48,309 bases of DNA from Caulobacteraceae bacterium UBA5005 (GTDB taxonomy: Bacteria; Pseudomonadota; Alphaproteobacteria; Caulobacterales; Caulobacteraceae): NCBI GenBank assembly GCA_002398405.1, contig DGYN01000091.1, positions 1 through 48,309 of the forward strand, read 5' to 3'. The first letter of the stretch is position 1. Each line of letters starts with the position of its first letter. The position numbers were made by a program, and so were the translations under genes. Shown here piece after piece: positions 31,300 through 38,947 of this stretch. Under the pieces are notes generated by a model. That model did not search any database. It saw only the letters and a list, made by a program, of their open reading frames with translations, and was not told where the DNA came from.

Positions 31300-32964
31300 A
31301 TGGCGCAAGATCGCTTTTTCTGGGACGCAACCGCCGTATTCGAGGCGCTCGCCTCCGCCGACGTAGTCCTCTGGCATTGGGAGCCGGAGCGCGACCGCAT
31401 GCGCGTCACCGGGGCGACACGGACGCTCGGCATGGGACCCCTGGCGCCGGAGTGTTCGTCGGCCGCAGTCCTGGCCCTTTGCCTGCCGCAGGACCGCGCC
31501 CTGGTCGAAGAATTGCTGCGCACCCAGGAGCCCGGCTGCGAGGTCACCACGCGCCTGCGCATGCGCGGCGGCGAGACCTGTATCTGGCGGGGCGTCTGGC
31601 TTGAGGAGGGCGGGGCCCGCGCCTCCGGGGTCATCGCACCCGAGGCCAAGTTCGCCGCCTCCGAGATCGACAACCTGACGGGCTTGCTGGAACGCGGCAG
31701 TTTCATCATCCGGGCCCGCGAGAAACTGCAGAACACCGGCAGCTATGACCTGGTGGTCGCCGACCTCAACCGCCTGCGCCGTCTCAACGAGGCCCTGGGC
31801 CACGAGCGGGCCGACCTGGTCCTCGCAGCGCTGGGCTCGCGCATGGCGGCGGCCTTCCCGCCGGGCTGTCTGATGGCCCGCATCGGCGAGGACGAGTTTG
31901 CCCTGCTGGCGCCGTCCTCCGCGACCGAGAACCTCTCGGAGAAACTTCGCGAAGCCCTTGAGCAGCCCCTGCGCATCGCCGGCTTCGATATCCACCCCAC
32001 CCTGGCCATCGGCGCGGTGCAGTGCGAGGGCGGCCCCAATGCCGCCGAAGCCGCTGAACTCCTGCGCCGGGCCGAGGTCGCCGTCGAAAAGGCCAAGAGC
32101 ACGGGGCGCGGCGGCGCGGCCGCCTATGGCGATGCGGCGGAAGGCGACGGCCTCTCCCGCCTCGCACTGGAATCGGACCTTCGCGGCGCCATAGGCCGCG
32201 GCGAGGTGGTGCCCTACTACCAGCCGGTGGTGCGGCTTTCCGACGGCAAGATCTCCGGCTTCGAGGCCCTGGCCCGCTGGCGCCACCCGCGCCGCGGCCT
32301 GATCGCCCCCGACGAATTCCTTCCGCTCTGCGACGAGATGGGCCTGTTGCCGGAACTGGGCGCCGCCATGATGCAGGCCGCCGCCCAGCAGCTGGCCGAA
32401 TGGAAGCGACGCCATGCCAGGGCCGGCGCCCTTTCATGTTCCGTGAACCTCTCAACCGGCGAGATCGACCGGCCGAACCTCGTCTCCGACGTCGCCGCCC
32501 TGCTGCGGGAAACGGGCCTTCCGCCCGGCTCCCTGAAGCTGGAGATTACTGAGAGCGACATCATGCGCGATCCTGAACGCGCCACGGTGATCCTGCGCGA
32601 ACTGCGCGAGGCCGGCGCAGGTCTTTCCCTCGATGACTTCGGCACCGGGTTCTCGTCCCTGTCCTATCTGACGCGCCTTCCCTTCGACACGCTGAAGATC
32701 GACCGCTACTTCGTGCGCACCATGGGCAGCAACGAAGGCTCGGCCAAGATCGTCCGCTCCGTCGTCAACCTGGGCCGCGAACTCTCTCTCGAGGTCGTCG
32801 CCGAAGGCGTCGAGAACGCCCATATGGCCAGGGCCCTGCAGGACATCGGTTGCGACTACGGCCAGGGTTTTGGCTATGCGCCCGCGCTTTCCCCGCAGGA
32901 GGCCGAGGTCTACCTCAACGAGGCCTATGCCGATGGCGTGGCGCCGGTCAAGGCGCGGGGCTGA
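31300..32964 (+). CDS. pdeA: PAS-GEDEF-EAL cyclic-di-GMP phosphodiesterase, PdeA-like
   Basis: A 554-residue signalling protein. Residues 1-115 look like a PAS domain (ASADVVLWHWEPERDR); then a GGDEF-fold domain with the degenerate motif GEDEF (196-200) and an EAL domain with EAL (322-324), DDFGTG (445-450), KIDRYFV and EVVAEGVE. The EAL catalytic set is intact, the cyclase motif is not. This matches Caulobacter PdeA: 554 residues, GEDEF that binds GTP and activates the EAL domain, and removal by ClpXP through a C-terminal RG. The protein here also ends in ARG (Arg-Gly), so the degron appears kept. PdeA lowers c-di-GMP in the swarmer cell. No strong ribosome site is seen; an out-of-frame ATG lies 10 bases upstream. 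Confidence 0.88.
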   Translation: MAQDRFFWDATAVFEALASADVVLWHWEPERDRMRVTGATRTLGMGPLAPECSSAAVLALCLPQDRALVEELLRTQEPGCEVTTRLRMRGGETCIWRGVWLEEGGARASGVIAPEAKFAASEIDNLTGLLERGSFIIRAREKLQNTGSYDLVVADLNRLRRLNEALGHERADLVLAALGSRMAAAFPPGCLMARIGEDEFALLAPSSATENLSEKLREALEQPLRIAGFDIHPTLAIGAVQCEGGPNAAEAAELLRRAEVAVEKAKSTGRGGAAAYGDAAEGDGLSRLALESDLRGAIGRGEVVPYYQPVVRLSDGKISGFEALARWRHPRRGLIAPDEFLPLCDEMGLLPELGAAMMQAAAQQLAEWKRRHARAGALSCSVNLSTGEIDRPNLVSDVAALLRETGLPPGSLKLEITESDIMRDPERATVILRELREAGAGLSLDDFGTGFSSLSYLTRLPFDTLKIDRYFVRTMGSNEGSAKIVRSVVNLGRELSLEVVAEGVENAHMARALQDIGCDYGQGFGYAPALSPQEAEVYLNEAYADGVAPVKARG

Positions 32965-33043
32965 AAACGCGTTCAGTTTGACTTGGGCCGCGTCCTGATG
33001 TGCTCTCCTCCCAAAAGGTCAAAACCGTGGGAGGAACCTGACC

Positions 33044-34024
33044 ATGAACGTTCGCACGAGATTATTCACCGCCGCCGCCGCCGTCAGCCTGCTCGGGGCC
33101 GTCGCCGCCTTCGCCCAGGACCTTCCGGCGCCGAACCCGGACAACACCCAAGCCGTGCTCAAGTGGGCTCGCGATTCCAAGATCACCGACAACACCGCCA
33201 ATCCGGCGGCCGCCTGGAACACCCTGGCGGCTATCCCCGACGGTATCCTGTCCTTCACGGTGCAAGCGCCGCCGGACGCGCAGAAAGTCGCCAAGGCCGG
33301 GGTCCGGTTGGAGCGGTTCCGGCCAGCGAGCGGCGTCCGCTCGGACGCCTCATTTTACGACATCGACTGCGGCAAGCAGCAGTACAAGACGACCATGGAC
33401 GCCAGCTTCCCGGAGCACAATTTCGGCGGAGCCAAGATCGAACGCACGGCCAGCCCCGCCTGGACGCCCATCGCTCAGAACGAGATCGTCGCGGCGATCA
33501 AGGATGAGGCCTGCAAGGCCAGGACGGTGGCCGTGGCCACGGCGCCGGTCGCGATGGCGGCGGACGGGCGGCCCGCCAGCATGACGGACGTTCGCCAGAT
33601 CCGCACCTGGATGAACGCCAACAACGTGCAGGAGGTGAATCCTGGCGGCCGCTACGCCTGGACGGTGCTGCACGGGGACCCCCAGGGCCTGCTTCTTGTC
33701 GGGATGGGGAGCGTGAATGTGGAGACCCAGGAGGTCAACGTCGTCCTGCGTCGCGAGCTTTGGCAGCCAGCCAACAACGCGGCGGTTGGCCCGGTTCTGT
33801 CCGAACTGACCGAATACGAAGTGGCTTGCAGAACAAACAGAATGCGCAAACTGTCCTTCAGCCAGCACGCATCGCGCAATCTTCTTGGAAAATCGGATGG
33901 TGTCCGGAAGACCGAACCCTGGGTGCCCTTCGCTGGTGATGCGGTTCTCGGCAAACAGCTCGAAGGGGCCTGCAAGGACCTGAAGATGCGCCAGGGGTCC
34001 GAGTCCAAGATGAAGCTGCGCTAG
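33044..34024 (+). CDS. secreted protein with duplicated CNP1/surface-adhesin-E-like domain
   Basis: A 326-residue exported protein; GGGAGGAA precedes the ATG and the signal peptide ends near AFAQ. Two segments align with each other: residues about 100-160 (FYDIDCGKQQYKT ... PAWTPIAQNEIVAAIKDEAC) and about 255-315 (EYEVACRTNRMRK ... EPWVPFAGDAVLGKQLEGAC). Both have the Tyr-x3-Cys start, a Trp-x-Pro and a final Cys, the hallmarks of CNP1-like/surface-adhesin protein E domains, with one disulfide likely per copy. Function unknown. A hairpin repeat follows the stop. Confidence 0.75.
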   Translation: MNVRTRLFTAAAAVSLLGAVAAFAQDLPAPNPDNTQAVLKWARDSKITDNTANPAAAWNTLAAIPDGILSFTVQAPPDAQKVAKAGVRLERFRPASGVRSDASFYDIDCGKQQYKTTMDASFPEHNFGGAKIERTASPAWTPIAQNEIVAAIKDEACKARTVAVATAPVAMAADGRPASMTDVRQIRTWMNANNVQEVNPGGRYAWTVLHGDPQGLLLVGMGSVNVETQEVNVVLRRELWQPANNAAVGPVLSELTEYEVACRTNRMRKLSFSQHASRNLLGKSDGVRKTEPWVPFAGDAVLGKQLEGACKDLKMRQGSESKMKLR

Positions 34025-34025
34025 A

Positions 34026-34119
34026 GCGTTTTCCGGCGGAGTGGCTGCCGGTTCGCCGCCTGAAAACGCAACCACCAAGGATTCTAAGGCAGCATCGATC
34101 CAATCGGATCGGATGCTGC
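34026..34119. repeat. two intergenic hairpins, alphaproteobacterial repeat plus terminator
   Basis: The first hairpin pairs GCGTTTTC (34026-34033) with GAAAACGC (34062-34069) around a GC-rich core; this unit closely resembles an intergenic repeat common in alphaproteobacteria. The second pairs GCAGCATCGATCC (34089-34101) with GGATCGGATGCTGC (34106-34119), one base bulged. They lie between the ends of two convergent genes and may terminate both. Confidence 0.6.
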
Positions 34120-34120
34120 T

Positions 34121-34693
34121 CTAGGCCCTTCCGCTCAAGGTCGATAGGCGTTCGGCCGAGACTCCGATCTTGGCCAGCGCCCGGCCCCACTTGTGCTCGT
34201 GGTCGTCGCCAAACAGCAGGGACTCGTCCGGCTCGCAGGTCAGCCAGACGTTTTCCTGCAGCTCGCGCTCAAGCTGCCCGCCGCCCCAGCCCGCATAGCC
34301 CAGCGCCAGGACAGAGCGCCTGGGCGCGCGGTTTTCCGAAGCCATGGCCTCCAGGACATCCCTTGTCGCCGTCAGGCTGACGCCGTCCGCGACAGCCAGG
34401 GTCGCGGGCGCGGAGTCATAGTCGGCGGTGTGCAGGACAAAGCCGCGCTCCCGCTCCACCGGACCGCCGAACAGGACCAAGCCCTCCGGCATGGTGATGG
34501 TCGCCTCGATCCCCAACCGCACCAGCAGGTCCGGCACGGTCAGGCCGTCGACGGGCCGGTTCACAGTCAGGCCCATGGCGTGGTCGGCGTTGTGCGCGCA
34601 AAGGAAGATCACCGCCCGCTCGAAACGCGGATCATCAATGCCGGGCATAGCGATCAGGACGCGGCCGGCGAGACTTTCAGGCATGGATGCCAT
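34121..34693 (-). CDS. YqgE/AlgH family protein
   Basis: A 190-residue protein of the YqgE/AlgH (DUF179) family, whose role is unclear. SLAGRVLIAMPGIDDPRFERAVIF is the classic N-terminus (quoted in part as LIAMPGIDDPRF), followed by GLTVNRPV, LFGGPVERERGFVLH and ALGYAGWGGGQLERE. The ATG at 34693 or the one 9 bases inside could be used; neither has a good ribosome site. It is divergent from the peroxiredoxin gene with about 100 bases between them. Confidence 0.93.
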   Translation of the reverse strand: MASMPESLAGRVLIAMPGIDDPRFERAVIFLCAHNADHAMGLTVNRPVDGLTVPDLLVRLGIEATITMPEGLVLFGGPVERERGFVLHTADYDSAPATLAVADGVSLTATRDVLEAMASENRAPRRSVLALGYAGWGGGQLERELQENVWLTCEPDESLLFGDDHEHKWGRALAKIGVSAERLSTLSGRA

Positions 34694-34791
34694 GGCAGCA
34701 AGATTGTTCCGTAAATCCGATCCCTGACAAGCCGCCCCTTGGCGCGGCGGGCCCATCCGCCTATCACTTTCCGCTCATCAAGGAGACGACC

Positions 34792-35274
34792 ATGACCATC
34801 AAAGTCGGTGACACCCTGCCCAGCGGAAGCTTCATGACCCCGACCGAGGAAGGCCCCGCGCCGATCAGCACCGACGAGGTCTTCAAGGGCAAGAAAGTCG
34901 CCCTCTTCGCCGTACCCGGGGCTTTCACCCCCACCTGTTCGGCCAAGCACCTGCCGGGTTTCAAGGACCATGCGGAGGACCTCAAGGCCAAGGGCGTCGA
35001 CGCCATCGCCTGCATCTCGGTCAACGACGTCTTCGTCATGAAGGCCTGGGGCAAGGACCAGGGGATCAAGGATGAGGTCCTCATGCTGGCCGACGGCAAC
35101 GGCGCCTTCACCAAGGCGCTCGGCTTGGATTTCGACGGCTCGAAATTCGGCATGGGCCTGCGCTCGCAGCGCTATTCCCTGATCGCCGACAATGGCGTCG
35201 TCACCCAATTGAATGTCGAAGAGGGCGGCGAGTTCAGAGTGTCCTCGGCCGACTATCTGCTTGAACATCTCTAA
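34792..35274 (+). CDS. peroxiredoxin, Prx5 type
   Basis: A 160-residue thiol peroxidase that reduces H2O2 and organic or alkyl hydroperoxides. The peroxidatic Cys is in PGAFTPTCSAKHLPGF (residue about 48); a second Cys in AIACISVNDVFVMKAW (about 73) fits the Prx5 group. AAGGAG precedes the ATG. Reductant would be glutathione/glutaredoxin or thioredoxin. The 3' end overlaps the start region of the TsaC/Sua5 gene. Confidence 0.96.
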   Translation: MTIKVGDTLPSGSFMTPTEEGPAPISTDEVFKGKKVALFAVPGAFTPTCSAKHLPGFKDHAEDLKAKGVDAIACISVNDVFVMKAWGKDQGIKDEVLMLADGNGAFTKALGLDFDGSKFGMGLRSQRYSLIADNGVVTQLNVEEGGEFRVSSADYLLEHL

Positions 35275-36172
35275 AGCCGCCAAGGCCCTCAAGGAGGGCC
35301 TCTTGGTCATCATGCCGACTGAGACGGTCTACGGCCTGGCCGCCGACGCGGCCAACGCCCAGGCCGTTGCCTCCGTCTACGAGGCCAAGGGAAGGCCCAG
35401 GTTTAATCCCCTGATCGCCCATGTGGCGGACCACGCGGCCGCCGCCAGGATAGCGATCTTCGACGAGCGCGCCGACAAGCTCGCCGCCGCCTTCTGGCCC
35501 GGGCCCCTGACCATCGTCGCGCCGCTGCGCGATCCTGAAGCCGTCTGCGACCTCGCCCGCGCTGGCCTCGATACGGTCGCTGTCCGCGTCCCCGGACATC
35601 CCACGGCGGGCCAGCTCCTGGCCGTATTCGGCGGGCCGGTGGTCGCCCCTTCCGCCAATCGCTCGGGCCGGCCGAGCCCGACGACCTACGCCGCCGCCAG
35701 AGCTGAGACCGGCGTTTCCGCCGCCGTCGGCCTGGACGGGGGCGCCTGCGAGGTGGGCCTGGAATCGACCGTGGTCTCGGCCCTGCCGGGCGAGCCCCTG
35801 CGCCTCCTGCGCCCGGGCGCCGTTACGCGGCGGGAAATCGAGGCGGTGGCCGGCCCCTTGGCCGAAGCGGAGGCCGACGCCCGCCGCTCCCCGGGGCGCC
35901 TGACCCGCCACTACGCCCCCGATGCTCCCCTCCGGCTGAACGCCCTTAGTGCCGGCGAACGCGAGGTGATGATCGGATTTGGCAAGGTCCAGGGCGACCT
36001 GAACCTCAGCCCCTCCGGCGACCTCAAGGAGGCGGCAGCCAACCTTTTTTCCCTGCTGCGCGAAGCGGACGCCGCCCGCCCGCGAGCCATTATCGTCGCC
36101 CCGATCCCGGCCGACGGCTTGGGCGAGGCCATCAACGACCGTCTTTCCCGCGCCGCGGGGTTTGTCGGATAG
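35261..36172 (+). CDS. L-threonylcarbamoyladenylate synthase (TsaC/Sua5)
   Basis: Makes threonylcarbamoyl-AMP from Thr, bicarbonate and ATP, the first step of the t6A37 modification of ANN-decoding tRNAs. The about 303-residue length indicates the two-domain Sua5 form: N-terminal YrdC domain with KEGLLVIMPTETVYGLAADA (quoted in part), RPRFNPLIAH, SANRSGRPSPT and GLESTVV, then the C-terminal Sua5 domain with SPGRLTRHYAPDAPL. The start is uncertain: TTG at 35261 overlaps the peroxiredoxin stop by 14 bases and gives a normal N-terminus; ATG at 35213 would sit deep inside that gene. Confidence 0.93.
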   Translation: MNISKAAKALKEGLLVIMPTETVYGLAADAANAQAVASVYEAKGRPRFNPLIAHVADHAAAARIAIFDERADKLAAAFWPGPLTIVAPLRDPEAVCDLARAGLDTVAVRVPGHPTAGQLLAVFGGPVVAPSANRSGRPSPTTYAAARAETGVSAAVGLDGGACEVGLESTVVSALPGEPLRLLRPGAVTRREIEAVAGPLAEAEADARRSPGRLTRHYAPDAPLRLNALSAGEREVMIGFGKVQGDLNLSPSGDLKEAAANLFSLLREADAARPRAIIVAPIPADGLGEAINDRLSRAAGFVG

Positions 36173-36197
36173 GCGATTAGGTTTTAAGACCGCGCCC

Positions 36198-37610
36198 ATG
36201 CAGCCGATCGCCGTCGAGCCCAAAGTCATCGAACGCCTCAAGCACCTGCTGGGTGACGCCGGCTGGAGCCAGGATCCCGACCGCCTGGCCCCCAAGCTTG
36301 TCGAGTGGCGCGAACGCTGGAGTGGCTCGACCCCGCTGCTGGTCCTGCCCAAAACCACCGAGGAAGTGGCCGGGATCGTCGCCATCTGCGCCGAGACCGG
36401 AACCCCGCTTACGCCTCAGGGCGGCAACACCGGCCTGGTCGGCGGTCAGATCCCCGAGGGCGAGGTCCTGCTGTCCCTCGACCGCATGAACAAGATTCTC
36501 GATATCGACACCTTCGACGACGCCATCGTCGTCCAGGCCGGCGCGACCCTGGCGGCCGTTCATGAAGCGGCGCTCTCGGCGCAGCGGCGGTTTCCCCTGT
36601 CGCTGGCCTCGGAAGGCTCCTGCACCGTCGGCGGCAATATCTCGACCAACGCCGGCGGCACCGCAGTGCTGCGCTTTGGCAATATGCGGGACCTGGTGCT
36701 CGGCATCGAGGCGGTCCTGCCCAACGGCCGCATCTGGGATGGCCTCAAGCGCTTGCGCAAGGACAACACCGGGCCGGACCTGAAGCACTTCCTGATCGGG
36801 GCCGAGGGAACGCTGGGCGTTGTCACGGCGGCCAGCCTCAAGCTCTTTCCCGTTCCAGCCTCACGGGCCGTGGCCATCGCCGGCGTCGAAAGCCCCGAGG
36901 CGACCTTGAAGCTCCTGGCCCGGGCGCGGCAGGAGGCGGGCGGCGGCCTGGAAGCCTTCGAGATGATCAGCGCGCTGGGCATGGAACTCGTCGTCCGCCA
37001 CATCCCCAACTCGCGCCAGCCGCTGGAGACCCCCCATCCCTGGTCGGTGTTGATCGAAATCGCCTCCGAAGCGGACGGCGTCGCTGAGGCGACCATGGAA
37101 CGCCTGCTGACCGCGGCCTTCGAGGAAGGTCTGATCGGCGACGCCGCCGTGGCTCAGACCGAGACCCAGGCCAAGGCCTTCTGGGCGCTGCGCGAGAACC
37201 AGTCCGCGGGTCAGAAGGCTGAGGGGCCGGCCTGGAAACACGACATTTCAGTGCCGGTCTCGGCGATCCCCGAATTCCTTGATCGGGCGAGCGAGGCCAT
37301 GCGGGCCTATTGCCCCGGCGTGCGCATCCCCGCCTTCGGCCACGTTGGCGATGGCAACCTGCACTACGACCTTCTGGCGCCCGACGGCGGCGATATCGCC
37401 GAGCACATGCGCCGGCGCGAAGAAGCGGCCTCAATCGTCAACGGTGTGGTGGTCTCGCTCGGCGGATCGATCAGCGCCGAACACGGCATCGGGGTGATGA
37501 AGGTCGCCGAAGCCCTGCTCTACAAGCCGGAAGCCGAGGTCGCGGCCCTGCGCGCCGTGCGGGCCAGCCTCGATCCCAAGCGGATCATGAATCCGCGGGT
37601 GCTTTACTAG
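36198..37610 (+). CDS. FAD-linked oxidoreductase, D-lactate/D-2-hydroxyglutarate dehydrogenase-like
   Basis: A 470-residue flavoprotein of the VAO/GlcD family that oxidises D-2-hydroxy acids. The FAD-binding loop PQGGNTGLVGGQ (residues about 75-86) and SEGSCTVGGNISTNAGG are typical; GHVGDGNLHYDLL provides the metal- and substrate-binding histidines, and the C-terminal SAEHGIGVMK is conserved. Closest by motif to D-2-hydroxyglutarate or D-lactate dehydrogenases of the D2HGDH group; the substrate is not decided by sequence. It begins 25 bases after the TsaC gene. The end overlaps the convergent lipoprotein gene by 26 bases. Confidence 0.93.
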   Translation: MQPIAVEPKVIERLKHLLGDAGWSQDPDRLAPKLVEWRERWSGSTPLLVLPKTTEEVAGIVAICAETGTPLTPQGGNTGLVGGQIPEGEVLLSLDRMNKILDIDTFDDAIVVQAGATLAAVHEAALSAQRRFPLSLASEGSCTVGGNISTNAGGTAVLRFGNMRDLVLGIEAVLPNGRIWDGLKRLRKDNTGPDLKHFLIGAEGTLGVVTAASLKLFPVPASRAVAIAGVESPEATLKLLARARQEAGGGLEAFEMISALGMELVVRHIPNSRQPLETPHPWSVLIEIASEADGVAEATMERLLTAAFEEGLIGDAAVAQTETQAKAFWALRENQSAGQKAEGPAWKHDISVPVSAIPEFLDRASEAMRAYCPGVRIPAFGHVGDGNLHYDLLAPDGGDIAEHMRRREEAASIVNGVVVSLGGSISAEHGIGVMKVAEALLYKPEAEVAALRAVRASLDPKRIMNPRVLY

Positions 37611-38106
37611 ACCTGGGTTTGGGTTTGGCCTGGGGCGCCTTCGCAGGCTTCAGCGTCGGCGCGTCGATCTCCGCCGGTTCCGAGGGTTTGATGTTGAAGC
37701 CCTGCATGCGCCAGGGCTCGGCGTCCTTTTTCCGGGCAAAGACGGCGGCCGCGGTGATGTGCTCGCCATTGGCATAGTCGTAGCGCAGGGCAAGCGTACG
37801 CCGGCTGCCCCCTGTGCCGGTGAAGAAGTTCCAACCGATCACGTCCGCACCGTCATGTTTGGATGACGGCAGTATGCCGTGCATCATCCCCACGACCCTC
37901 TCGTGGGTCGGGCCGCGAAACTGCTCAGGCATTCTGGCGAGAAGAGCCTTGGTGTCGCCGACGGTCAGTTCGTCAAAGGCCGCGTCCGCCTGGGCGACCA
38001 GGGCCGGGTCGGGGCCCAAGGGCAGGTTCTGAACGCCGCAGGCGGCAAGCAAGCCAAGGGCGCCGAGCATCGCCGCGCCCCGAATCCTCTGACCGACCGT
38101 TTGCAT
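37585..38106 (-). CDS. hypothetical lipoprotein, possibly a DUF4019-like fold
   Basis: A 173-residue lipoprotein: the ATG has GAGGGAGACGGGA upstream and opens a signal peptide with lipobox GLLAACG (Cys about residue 24). The body (AFDELTVGDTKALLARM ... ADVIGWNFFTGTGGSRRTLALRYDYANG) has the look of a small alpha/beta cone domain with a hydrophobic core, similar to proteins that bind hydrophobic ligands or lack catalysis; family assignment is weak. The C-terminal 25 residues are Lys/Pro-rich and disordered. Overlaps the 3' end of the FAD oxidoreductase gene. Confidence 0.7.
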   Translation of the reverse strand: MQTVGQRIRGAAMLGALGLLAACGVQNLPLGPDPALVAQADAAFDELTVGDTKALLARMPEQFRGPTHERVVGMMHGILPSSKHDGADVIGWNFFTGTGGSRRTLALRYDYANGEHITAAAVFARKKDAEPWRMQGFNIKPSEPAEIDAPTLKPAKAPQAKPKPRSSKAPADS

Positions 38107-38177
38107 TCCCGTCTCCCTCGCGGCGACCTTGTCTAAAAGCCGAAGGGCCGTCCAGGGGACAGGAAAGCAAACGAAAA

Positions 38178-38202
38178 GCGCGGCGCCCGAAGGACGCCGC
38201 GC
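38178..38202 (-). terminator. intrinsic terminator of the FecR-like gene
   Basis: Stem GCGCGGCG/CGCCGCGC (8 bases, 9-base loop), followed on the minus strand by TTTTCGTTTGCTT. It begins about 25 bases after the stop of the 145-residue gene, a textbook intrinsic terminator for that transcript. Confidence 0.8.
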
Positions 38203-38227
38203 CAAATCCTTTTCGATACCTTCCGCC

Positions 38228-38665
38228 TTACGGCGAAATCGGCTCGACGTCGTCGTTGCCGGCTTCACCAACGCCCCAGAGGATCCCGGCGCCGATGAGG
38301 AACCACAGCGTGGCTTGCCCGAAACCGGACAGGCCAAACATTTGAGCCGACGACCCTTGACCGGTGTTCACCAGGCCCGCGCCCTGAGCACAGGGCGAAG
38401 CGCCGCTGATGGTGGCCATCGCTTGCGGCTGCAGCGTAACCGCGCAACCGTCGGCGTATTTGATCGAAACCTGACCGTCTTGAGCCACAACGCGGTCACC
38501 CGCGCGCAGGCTGGTCGAAGCCATCGCCGGAGCGAACTTGCCATTTTGGCTGACGACGACAGAACCTTTGACAGCGGAGATCTGCGCCAACGCGGCATCC
38601 GCAGCGGAGGCTTGACCGGCCAGCAGCATCCCCATAGCGGCGATCGCCGCAACCTTACCGTTCAT
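38228..38665 (-). CDS. FecR-like secreted protein with C-terminal membrane helix
   Basis: A 145-residue protein with GGAGGG before its ATG. Signal peptide 1-21 (AGQASA-AD); residues about 27-88 resemble the FecR sensing domain (ISAVKGSVVVSQNGKF, LRAGDRVVAQDGQVSIKYADGC). A helix near residues 113-132 (GQATLWFLIGAGILWGV) is a membrane segment, and the end is acidic (GNDDVEPISP). Two Cys (about 74 and 92) may pair in the periplasm. FecR proteins signal iron-siderophore occupancy to ECF sigma factors; no such sigma factor is near, so this may be a divergent or structural use of the domain. Confidence 0.75.
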   Translation of the reverse strand: MNGKVAAIAAMGMLLAGQASAADAALAQISAVKGSVVVSQNGKFAPAMASTSLRAGDRVVAQDGQVSIKYADGCAVTLQPQAMATISGASPCAQGAGLVNTGQGSSAQMFGLSGFGQATLWFLIGAGILWGVGEAGNDDVEPISP

Positions 38666-38947
38666 AGAACCCTCCAGTGGTATCTTGTCTCGTTAGAGAC
38701 GGCTCGTTTCTGACACATCCGTGGGCGCCGCACAATCCTCAAAGGACGCCGTTATCCCACAAAAAATCACCTGCTAGATGAATCTCTTACCCTGCAAGAG
38801 CACTGTAACAGGCGATCAGACAAATGGTTCCAGGTAATCGCTCAGCGCGATCGCCTGGCCGGTCCGCACGCTGGTGCAACTCCAGTTAAGATGGGGTTGA
38901 CGTTTGGTGATAAACCCGGCTTTTCCGCGGCAATCGCGGAGGAAACC
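38666..38947. other. divergent intergenic region, promoters for FecR-like gene and SDR
   Basis: About 280 bases with no convincing ORF. A GTCTC-GTTA-GAGAC hairpin (38687-38700) lies near the start of the FecR-like gene. Near the SDR, TTGACG lies about 45 bases before its ATG, within a GGGTT/AACCC-flanked stretch; a good AGGAA ribosome site follows. Base composition is more AT-rich around 38750-38800 than in the flanking genes. No operator could be assigned. Confidence 0.5.

Noticed and set aside
31288..32415. 375-residue minus-strand frame opposite the PdeA-like gene
   Set aside because: Shadow of the EAL protein; composition atypical of proteins.
35234..36385. 383-residue minus-strand frame opposite TsaC
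   Set aside because: Shadow frame; TsaC has all family motifs.
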